Positions 1 to 4,653 of a stretch of 5,801 nt of DNA are shown here, in pieces. Position 1 is the first letter of the stretch, and every line of letters begins with the position of its first letter. Position numbers and translations under genes: made by a program. Under the pieces are notes generated by a model. It worked only from the letters and a program-made list of their open reading frames with translations. It searched no databases and was not told the origin of the DNA. The DNA is from an uncultured Collinsella sp. (lineage in GTDB: Bacteria > Actinomycetota > Coriobacteriia > Coriobacteriales > Coriobacteriaceae): the NCBI GenBank assembly GCA_958439775.1, contig CAUBWQ010000068.1, positions 1-5,801 on the forward strand, in the 5' to 3' direction.

Positions 1-2
1 GG

Positions 3-260
3 AACCTGCCGCCAGGCTGCTACGAGGGAGACCCGAACGCGCCGTGGAACCAGGAGGAGCCAGACCCGTGCTGGGACTGCGCGTGGTTCAAGGGCACCGA
101 CGGAGACGACGGCGTGTGCGGCCTTGAGCTTGAGGCCGCGATCGCCAACGAGGAGCTTGCGGGCGGCACGATGGCAGACACGGCAAACAAGGCCGTGGAC
201 TGGGCGCTCGGCCACATGAGGGACGGGGGCGAGATCGCTTGCGAGCACTTCAAGCCCTAG
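3..260 (+). CDS. Small Cys-rich phage protein, 5' end cut off by the window
   Basis: An open frame runs in from the left edge and stops at TAG 258-260, giving 85 visible residues. The start lies outside the window. The protein is acidic and carries Cys at visible residues 6, 23, 26, 39 and 80. They fall in the patterns PCWDCAWF, VCGLE and ACEHFKP. A CxxC followed by two spaced single Cys is typical of small metal-binding (zinc-ribbon-like) phage proteins, but no named family is recognised and no enzyme motif is visible. Codon use is that of the rest of the window, with G/C in most third positions. The next gene probably starts inside its last codons (TTG at 239), so the two are likely cotranscribed. 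Existence as a gene is well supported by the long open frame and protein-like composition. Function is unknown; metal binding is an inference. Confidence 0.7.
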   Translation, partial: NLPPGCYEGDPNAPWNQEEPDPCWDCAWFKGTDGDDGVCGLELEAAIANEELAGGTMADTANKAVDWALGHMRDGGEIACEHFKP

Positions 261-367
261 CCGCCTTCGCCGTGGCGCTGCTGTTGGCGGTGCTGCCCCT
301 TGAGATTTGCGCGATTCGCATGCTGGCGGCGGGGCTGGTGGTTCTGGCCCTGCTCGCCTGCGGGTAG
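239..367 (+). CDS. Tiny hydrophobic membrane peptide, 42 aa
   Basis: Reading from TTG 239 to TAG 365-367 gives a 42-residue peptide that begins M-R-A-L-Q and has two hydrophobic stretches, about residues 6-21 and 28-41. They are separated by the short polar turn L-E-I-C-A-I-R, so it could be a membrane hairpin. The TTG is chosen because a G-rich, SD-like stretch (225-229) lies 9 nt upstream and the MR start is membrane-protein-like. GTG 272 (31 aa) and ATG 320 (15 aa) are in-frame alternatives. The last residues read L-L-A-C-G, which matches a lipobox, but only C-G would remain after cleavage. The start overlaps the preceding gene by 22 nt, and the stop overlaps the ribosome binding site of the next gene. 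No family is recognised. Coding status is plausible rather than certain. Confidence 0.5.
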   Translation: MRALQALAAFAVALLLAVLPLEICAIRMLAAGLVVLALLACG

Positions 368-373
368 GAGGTG
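366..373 (+). promoter_or_regulatory. Strong Shine-Dalgarno site that fixes a TTG start
   Basis: AGGAGGTG is a near-perfect anti-16S match ending 5 nt before TTG 379. It argues for TTG 379 as the start of the 75-aa protein rather than the in-frame upstream TTG 307, whose extra 24 residues are Gly/Ala/Arg-rich and read through the upstream peptide gene. The site shares its first bases with the TAG stop of the upstream gene, so translation of the two is probably coupled. Confidence 0.8.
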
Positions 374-378
374 GCAGA

Positions 379-606
379 TTGACCAACTGGGAACGCTACT
401 TCGGTTCGCCCGAGGCCGCGATGCACATGGAGGTGCGCATGCTGCGCGACGGGTGGCGGCTCAAAATCTCGTTGAGAGAGTGCAACCCTTTCACCACGTG
501 CGCGTTCGAGTCGCGCTGGGTGCGGGACTTCGCCTCGTGGGACGAGTACATGGACTGGCTCAAGGCCGAGTACGACGATGGAACCATCAGGTGGGAGGAT
601 GAATGA
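379..606 (+). CDS. Small acidic soluble phage protein, 75 aa
   Basis: Starts at TTG 379 behind a near-ideal ribosome binding site and reads M-T-N-W-E-R-Y-F-G-S-P-E, ending W-E-D-E at TGA 604-606. There is no membrane segment. Two Cys (35 and 41) flank N-P-F-T-T. The last 26 residues are strongly acidic and aromatic: ten Asp/Glu against two Lys/Arg, with several Trp and Tyr. The pattern E-Y-M-D-W-L-K-A-E looks like an amphipathic helix. I have an unverified impression that short proteins starting MTNxExYFG(T/S)PE recur in gut phages, with no function assigned. The gene overlaps the following one by 4 nt (ATGA). Possible roles for a small acidic phage protein include inhibition of a host DNA-binding or defence protein, but nothing in the sequence proves this. 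Confidence 0.75.
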   Translation: MTNWERYFGSPEAAMHMEVRMLRDGWRLKISLRECNPFTTCAFESRWVRDFASWDEYMDWLKAEYDDGTIRWEDE

Positions 607-719
607 GCCGCCCGGGATGCAACTGGGGATGTCTGCTCGTTATAGCGGCATCCCTGCTAATAGACGGATTGACGCTGTGGGCGGCGGTATCGCTGGCCCG
701 CATGATCATTGGAGGATGA
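603..719 (+). CDS. Single-span small membrane protein, 38 aa
   Basis: ATG 603 overlaps the previous stop by 4 nt (ATGA) and follows a GGGAGG ribosome binding site at 593-598. The 38-residue product begins MSRPGCNWGC. It then has one hydrophobic stretch at about residues 10-32, broken by a single Asp at 21, and ends A-R-M-I-I-G-G. The Arg-3 and Arg-33 placement is compatible with either orientation. The two Cys at residues 6 and 10 lie just before the membrane segment. The last two Gly codons and the stop form the ribosome binding site of the next gene. No family is recognised. Small membrane peptides of phages can be holin, antiholin or exclusion proteins, but this one is shorter than most holins. 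The tight fit between neighbouring genes and the good ribosome binding site support it as a real gene. Confidence 0.65.
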   Translation: MSRPGCNWGCLLVIAASLLIDGLTLWAAVSLARMIIGG

Positions 720-720
720 C

Positions 721-849
721 ATGGGATACAAGAAGTTAATGGATGCAGCCGGTGCTGTCGTGTCCATGCTCGTGATGCTCTTCCTGGTGCTGCTCGTGTG
801 CTACGGCATCGTGTGGTGCATCGGCGGGATAGCGGCGATGCTGGCATGA
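721..849 (+). CDS. Single-span small membrane protein, 42 aa
   Basis: ATG 721 follows a GGAGGA ribosome binding site at 711-716 with about 4-5 nt spacing. The 42-residue product starts MGYKKLMDAAG and continues into a long hydrophobic run (about residues 10-34) rich in Val, Leu and Met. A C-Y-G-I-V-W-C stretch and an Ala/Gly/Met tail follow. The Lys-4/Lys-5 pair before the membrane segment suggests N-in topology. The stop overlaps the HNH gene start by 4 nt (ATGA). Together with the 38-aa peptide it forms a tandem pair of mini membrane proteins directly before the packaging genes. No family is recognised. A holin-like or membrane-anchored regulatory role is possible but unproven. Confidence 0.7.
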   Translation: MGYKKLMDAAGAVVSMLVMLFLVLLVCYGIVWCIGGIAAMLA

Positions 850-1136
850 GCGGCAACCCGCGCAACCGCAACGGCAACGCAAGGCGCAAGCTGAGAGCGA
901 GGCTGAGGGCAGAGGGAAGGCCGTGCCACATATGCGGCCAGCCGATAGACTACAGCCTGCCGAGCGGCGACCCGTGGAGCTTCGAGGTGGACGAGCTGCT
1001 GCCCGTGTCGAGGGGAGGCAGCCCGCTGGACTACTCCAACGTGGATGCAGCCCACAGGATATGCAACCAGCGGCGCGGCAACAGGATGCCGGGCGACGCC
1101 AAGCAGTACCAGATACGCCGCACGCGGCTGTTCTGA
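846..1136 (+). CDS. HNH endonuclease next to the terminase genes
   Basis: A 96-residue HNH nuclease of the small phage type. After a basic N-terminus (MSGNPRNRNG then an Arg/Lys-rich stretch to about residue 23) come C27-H-I-C30-G, the core W-S-F-E-V-D49-E50-L-L-P-V-S-R-G-G, N65, then A-H70-R-I-C73-N74-Q-R-R-G-N-R. C27, C30, C73 and probably H70 would hold a structural zinc. D49, N65 and N74 match active-site or metal-binding positions. The usual catalytic His after D49 is Glu. Start ATG 846 overlaps the preceding stop (ATGA); no strong SD is visible, so translation is likely coupled. The longer in-frame start at 798 would add out-of-family residues. In HK97-type phages such a protein stimulates the large terminase to cut cos; the position just before the terminase genes fits. 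A homing endonuclease is the main alternative, less likely given the integrated layout. Confidence 0.9.
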   Translation: MSGNPRNRNGNARRKLRARLRAEGRPCHICGQPIDYSLPSGDPWSFEVDELLPVSRGGSPLDYSNVDAAHRICNQRRGNRMPGDAKQYQIRRTRLF

Positions 1137-1162
1137 GGAAAAACATAGCAATGCACCAATAG

Positions 1163-1198
1163 GGGCGCGGTCGTTTCGGCGGTCGCGCCCTTTCTTTT
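1163..1198 (+). terminator. Rho-independent terminator after the HNH gene
   Basis: GGGCGCG (1163-1169) pairs perfectly with CGCGCCC (1184-1190). Inner pairs, including two G-U wobbles, extend the stem to 11 bp around a TTTCGG loop, and TTTCTTTT follows at 1191-1198. It lies 26 nt after the HNH stop codon and should end the small-gene transcript, so that the terminase-portal operon needs its own promoter or read-through/antitermination. Confidence 0.85.
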
Positions 1199-1349
1199 GG
1201 CCCCAAGCGCCGAAGCCGCCGAAAAGAGGCGGGGCGGTCGCCCCTCCCCCGGGTCGGAAGGCCACCCCGGCCGCCTAGGGCCGATTTCCCCCCCCGCCCG
1301 TTCCGAACGATTTCGCTATCTCACGCCGCCATTACGATTCCCCGCGAAG
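1199..1349. other. GC-rich gap between HNH and terminase genes, candidate cos/packaging region
   Basis: No gene is supported here. The stretch has a GGGGC/GCCCC hairpin (1231-1244), the short palindromes CGGCCG and CCTAGG (1274-1279), an 8-C run (1288-1295) and GTTCCGAAC (1300-1308). In cos phages that carry an HNH protein, cos commonly lies just upstream of the small terminase gene, and this is the only sizeable gap in the window. The exact cut site cannot be read from one linear sequence, and headful (pac) packaging is not excluded. No convincing -35/-10 promoter pair was found. Confidence 0.3.
1231..1244. repeat. GC-rich inverted repeat
   Basis: GGGGC (1231-1235) and GCCCC (1240-1244) flank a GGTC loop, with GG/CC further out (1228-1229 and 1246-1247). 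A competing hairpin can form between CCGCC (1216-1220) and GGCGG (1228-1232). There is no T-run after it, so it is not a standard terminator. It shares the 9-mer GGCGGTCGC (1233-1241) with the terminator arm and loop at 1178-1186. Confidence 0.5.
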
Positions 1350-1357
1350 AAGGAGGG
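1350..1357 (+). promoter_or_regulatory. Ribosome binding site of the terminase small subunit
   Basis: AAGGAGGG lies 4 nt before ATG 1362. It selects this start over the open frame that extends upstream through the non-coding gap to 1197. Confidence 0.85.
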
Positions 1358-1361
1358 AATC

Positions 1362-1805
1362 ATGGCCGAGAACATCGAGATGCCGCAGGAAGTGGCTAGC
1401 GACCCCGTGCAAGCCGCCATCTGGGAGCAGCTGACCGCGAGGCGCACGTTCGCGCAGGAGGATGCGCCGACGCTGGCGCTGCTCTGCTACTGGCACGCCG
1501 TGGCGAACCAAGCACGCGAGGCCATGGCCATCGGGGGCAACGAGATCGAAATACTCGACGCCACCGCATACAAGCCGATCAGAGGCAAGGGCGGCAAGCG
1601 GCTCAAGATGATGCGCAAGAATCCGGCGCTGACCGTGCTGAAGGAGGCCAGCACCGAGATCAGAGCGCTGTCAGACCAGCTCGGCCTGTCCAAGTCGGCC
1701 CGCAACGTCACGGTGCAGCAGGCGCGACCCGCGAGCGCCCACGGCAAGCTGCTCACGCTCATGTTCGACGACCGCGAGACGCGCGCCAAGGCGGCAGGCG
1801 CGTGA
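1362..1805 (+). CDS. terS: Terminase small subunit (P27-like)
   Basis: A 147-residue protein that should bind the phage packaging signal and bring the large terminase to it. A helical N-terminal part (about residues 13-56, containing A-I-W-E-Q-L-T-A-R-R and A-L-L-C-Y-W-H-A-V-A) is followed by a basic turn (K71-P-I-R-G-K-G-G-K-R). Then comes K86-N-P-A-L-T-V-L-K-E-A-S with R101-A-L-S-D-Q-L-G-L-S-K-S-A-R. The N-P-x4-L-x-E-A-x6-R-x-L-x3-L-G-L-(T/S)-x-S-A-R pattern is characteristic of P27-type small terminases, and the length is normal for them. The start is set by AAGGAGGG at 1350-1357. The stop overlaps the large-subunit start. Placement between an HNH gene and an obvious large terminase supports the call; the exact family assignment rests on motif memory, not on a search. 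Confidence 0.85.
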   Translation: MAENIEMPQEVASDPVQAAIWEQLTARRTFAQEDAPTLALLCYWHAVANQAREAMAIGGNEIEILDATAYKPIRGKGGKRLKMMRKNPALTVLKEASTEIRALSDQLGLSKSARNVTVQQARPASAHGKLLTLMFDDRETRAKAAGA

Positions 1806-3226
1806 TGCAGGCGAGGCAGACCCCGACATACGAGGCGAACATCCCAGAAAGGCTCGACGGGGACGGCCCCATGGCGGCAGAACTGGCATCCGCGTACTTC
1901 GGTGACCCGCTGCCGTGGCAGCCGCACCTGCTCGACGCCATGCTCGCCCGCGATGGACGCGACAAGTATCTGCTGCGCTCGATCGGCATATCCATCCCGC
2001 GACAGAACGGCAAGAGCTGGGACGTTCGCGCCCGCTGCTTCCACGGCGCCCTCAACGGCGAGAAGATTCTGTACACATGCCAGCACGGCGACACCTCAGA
2101 CCAGATGTTCCAGGAGCTTTCAAGGCCATTCGAGGACGAGGACGAGCCTGAGCTTAACGCCCTGCTGCTCGCCGTGCGCAAGACCAACGGCCAACAGGCC
2201 ATCAAGCTCAAGAACGGCGGCCTTATCCGCTTCACCACGCGCACCGACTCGCTGGCGCGAGGCAAGACCTACGACGTGCTTATCTACGACGAGGCGCAGG
2301 AGCTTACGGCCAAGCAGCAGGCGGCTTCTCTGCCCGCCATCTCGGCAGGGTCGAAGCACAACCCGCAGACGATCTACCTGGGCACGCCGCCAAGCCCCGA
2401 CAACGTTGGCACGGTGTTCCGCGACCTCCACGAGGACGTTCACAACGGCAGGTCTGAGATGGGATGGATCGAGTGGGGCGCTACAGAGATCGGCGACGTG
2501 CACGACGAGTCGCGATGGTTCGAGTACAACCCGTCTCTCGGCACAATCCTCGACATAGAGGCCGTACGCGGCGAGTCCGAGCAGATGCAGCCCGACGTCT
2601 TCGCGCGTGAGCGCCTTGGCTGGTGGAGCCCAATCGGAGGAGCCGACTCATACGCGCTTTCGAGCGCCAAGTGGAAGGCGTGCGAGGCGGCGGGGCCGAT
2701 GCAGGAAGGCAAGCTCGCGTTCGGCGTGAAGTTCTCGCCCGACGGGTCGCGCGTTGCCGTGTCCTGGGCGAAGGCAGAGCGCGGTGCCGGCTCCTACGTC
2801 GAGCTTTACGACCTCATGGGCGCTGAGGGCGGCACTGTCGGCATATCCGACATGCTGCTGCGCAACCGCGAGGAGATCGCGTGCGTCTGCATCGACGGAA
2901 AGAGCGGAGCGGACGCGCTGAAGCAGCGGCTTCTGGACGGCAGGATGCCGAAGTCGGCGATCGTCATGGGCAGCACCGCGATCGTGCAGGCCGCCGCGAC
3001 GATGCTGGCCGACGAGGTCAACGCCGGGACGACGAGCCATATCGAATCGCCCGCGTTGGACGATTCCGCAACGAAGTCGATCAAGCGCGACATCGGGCGC
3101 GACGGCTGGGGCTTCGGCGACGGCCCCGACTCTTCGTCAGCGCCGATCGAGAGCGCATCGCTGGCCCTATGGGCGGCGAGGACAACCAAGAGAGACCCGA
3201 GACGTAAACAGGAGGCAAGCTTCTGA
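1802..3226 (+). CDS. terL: Terminase large subunit (packaging ATPase/nuclease)
   Basis: This 474-residue motor drives DNA into the prohead at the portal and cuts genome ends. ATPase features in order: W39-Q40-P-H-L-L-D (adenine/Q motif), P66-R-Q-N-G-K-S72 (Walker A-like), V159-L-I-Y-D163-E164 (Walker B with catalytic Glu) and T190-I-Y-L-G-T-P (coupling motif). A C-terminal RNase H-fold nuclease follows, with F-G-V-K310-F-S-P-D314-G, C-I-D365-G-K-S-G, a stretch D420-D-S-A-T-K-S, and G-W-G-F-G-D440. The usual first nuclease Asp appears as K310, with D314 nearby. Length and motif spacing fit the P27/Terminase_1 type. GTG 1802 overlaps the small-subunit stop by 4 nt and lies 7 nt after AAGGCGG; ATG 1805 is the equally plausible alternative start. 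The gene ends in a 1-nt overlap with the portal gene. Confidence 0.95.
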   Translation: MMQARQTPTYEANIPERLDGDGPMAAELASAYFGDPLPWQPHLLDAMLARDGRDKYLLRSIGISIPRQNGKSWDVRARCFHGALNGEKILYTCQHGDTSDQMFQELSRPFEDEDEPELNALLLAVRKTNGQQAIKLKNGGLIRFTTRTDSLARGKTYDVLIYDEAQELTAKQQAASLPAISAGSKHNPQTIYLGTPPSPDNVGTVFRDLHEDVHNGRSEMGWIEWGATEIGDVHDESRWFEYNPSLGTILDIEAVRGESEQMQPDVFARERLGWWSPIGGADSYALSSAKWKACEAAGPMQEGKLAFGVKFSPDGSRVAVSWAKAERGAGSYVELYDLMGAEGGTVGISDMLLRNREEIACVCIDGKSGADALKQRLLDGRMPKSAIVMGSTAIVQAAATMLADEVNAGTTSHIESPALDDSATKSIKRDIGRDGWGFGDGPDSSSAPIESASLALWAARTTKRDPRRKQEASF

Positions 3227-4653
3227 TGGCAGCAGTGAACATGGAACTGGCCGGACAGGTCGCGGCGGCGGAAGGCCTGCGACACGAGGACAAGGCGCTC
3301 GTGCGCGAGCTTATGGACACGTGGCGCACCCACCGATCCCGCAACATGTTGCGGGAGGACTACTACCTCGGACACGTCGGCGTCAAAGACCTAGGCATCG
3401 CCATGCCGAAAGCCCTCGCCAAGAAGATCAACCCGCGCGTTGACTGGCCCAAGAAGGCGGTGCACGCCCTGGCAGATCGCTCGGTGTTCAACGGCTTCAC
3501 TGCTGACGACGATGCCGTTACCATGCGGCTGCGCGACATATGTGCCGACAACCAGCTCGAAGCTCTCTACCGCAAGAACCTTATCGGTGAGCTGAAGCAC
3601 TGCTGCGGCTTCTGGACTGTCACGGACGGCGGCGGCAAGCCAATCATCTCCGCGTACCCGGCAACCGCAGCGGCGGCAATCTGGGATGACGCGCAGAAGC
3701 GCATCAAGGCCGGTCTCGTTGTGGCCGAGTCGAAGAAGATGCCAGGTGACACCGAGCGCGTGCCGACCGTCGTGCACCTGCTCACAGAAGACGCGCTGGT
3801 GGTGCTTACGCGCGGCAGCGGCCACTGGGTGGCCGACTACATGGAGCATGGCATGGGTCGCTGTCTCATGGAGCCTATGCCCTACGATGCCACGCTTGAG
3901 CGACCGTTCGGCTCCTCGCGCATCAGCCGTTCGGTCATGAGCATCACAGACGACGCCATACGCCAACGCGCCCGCATGGAGGTGGCGTCTGAGGCCGCGA
4001 CGCTGCCGCAGACCTGGCTGCTCGGCACATACAAGAAGATGATCAACGGGCAGAACAAGTACGACGCGTCGATGGGGGCGGTCAACGAGATCACCAAAGA
4101 CCCTGACGGAGACTCGCCGACCGTGTGGCAGTCGGCCCAGTTGCAGATGGCGCCGCTCACCGAGTACCTGCGCCAGCTAGCATGCCAAATGTCGGCGGTC
4201 ACCAATGTTCCGGTGTCTTTCTTCGGCGTGAGCAAAGACAACCCATCCTCTTCGGATGCCATCGCTGCATCGCTCGAACCGCTCGTGATCGATGCGAAGA
4301 ACCTCAACCGCGAGAATGGCAACGCTTTGCGCAACGTGGCCTACATGGCGCTCGCTGTGGCGAACGGCACGGATTACGAGACCGAGCGCGATGCCGGCTA
4401 CAACCTCAACCCGCGCTTCATGTCCCCGGCCTACCCGTCAATCGTGAGCCTGTCCGACGCCGCGTTGAAGCAGGTGCAGGGTCTGCCGAAGCTCGCCAAC
4501 TCCGACGTGATGCTCGAAATGCTCGACTACACAGACGAGCAGATCCAGCGCATCAACAGCGACAACAAGAAGGCACAGGCGAGCGCTGCCGTGGCCTCGC
4601 TGTTCGAGCCGAAGGAGGGCGAGGATGGCGGAGATACCTCGCAGCCTGCTTAA
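3226..4653 (+). CDS. Portal protein (SPP1 gp6-like)
   Basis: A 475-residue portal, which forms the dodecameric ring at the capsid vertex through which the terminase packs DNA and the tail attaches. The N-terminal region has Y46-Y-L-G-H followed by I-N-P-R-V-D-W-P-K-K-A-V (about residues 68-79). This corresponds to the conserved NxxxxivDxxvxYl-type segment of gp6-like portals. Later comes V-T-N-V-P-V-S-F-F-G with N339-P-S-S-S-D-A-I-A-A-S-L-E (326-351), the clearest family signature, followed by a long helix. The tail (A-S-L-F-E-P-K-E-G-E-D) is acidic and probably flexible. Length is typical. AGGAGG at 3210-3215 precedes ATG 3226; an in-frame ATG at 3241 is a weaker alternative. The gene overlaps the TerL stop by 1 nt and the MuF gene start by 29 nt. 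A perfect 20-bp palindrome lies inside it (3337-3356). Confidence 0.92.
   Translation: MAAVNMELAGQVAAAEGLRHEDKALVRELMDTWRTHRSRNMLREDYYLGHVGVKDLGIAMPKALAKKINPRVDWPKKAVHALADRSVFNGFTADDDAVTMRLRDICADNQLEALYRKNLIGELKHCCGFWTVTDGGGKPIISAYPATAAAAIWDDAQKRIKAGLVVAESKKMPGDTERVPTVVHLLTEDALVVLTRGSGHWVADYMEHGMGRCLMEPMPYDATLERPFGSSRISRSVMSITDDAIRQRARMEVASEAATLPQTWLLGTYKKMINGQNKYDASMGAVNEITKDPDGDSPTVWQSAQLQMAPLTEYLRQLACQMSAVTNVPVSFFGVSKDNPSSSDAIAASLEPLVIDAKNLNRENGNALRNVAYMALAVANGTDYETERDAGYNLNPRFMSPAYPSIVSLSDAALKQVQGLPKLANSDVMLEMLDYTDEQIQRINSDNKKAQASAAVASLFEPKEGEDGGDTSQPA
3337..3356. repeat. Perfect 20-bp palindrome inside the portal gene
   Basis: TCCCGCAACATGTTGCGGGA reads the same on both strands and covers portal codons for S-R-N-M-L-R. 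It is directly visible. Its centre is ACATGT and the two half-sites have no spacer, which suits a dimeric DNA-binding protein better than an RNA hairpin, since a loop would have to open at the centre. It may also be chance. Confidence 0.8.

Noticed and set aside
300..602. Alternative frame 300-602 and the 307 start in the same region
   Set aside because: The 300-602 frame is Arg/Gly/Ala-rich and overlaps the better-supported 379-606 gene. The 307 start lacks an SD, whereas TTG 379 has AGGAGGTG at ideal spacing.
798..845. Longer HNH start at 798
   Set aside because: It adds an M-L-R-H-R-V-V-H-R-R stretch unlike HNH N-termini and overlaps deep into the 42-aa membrane peptide gene. ATG 846 gives the usual MSGNPR start and an ATGA overlap.
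1301..1349. Promoter for the terminase operon just upstream of its ribosome binding site
   Set aside because: TTCCGA and TATCTC/TTACGAT-like words exist but not as a -35/-10 pair with good match and spacing.
1197..1361. Upstream in-frame extension of the small terminase to 1197
   Set aside because: The extra 55 residues are low-complexity Arg/Pro/Gly, run through the structured gap just after the terminator, and are bypassed by the strong AAGGAGGG site 4 nt before ATG 1362.
4244..4258. CATCC/GGATG hairpin in the portal gene
   Set aside because: A 5-bp stem with a 5-nt loop inside coding sequence and no T-run; expected by chance.
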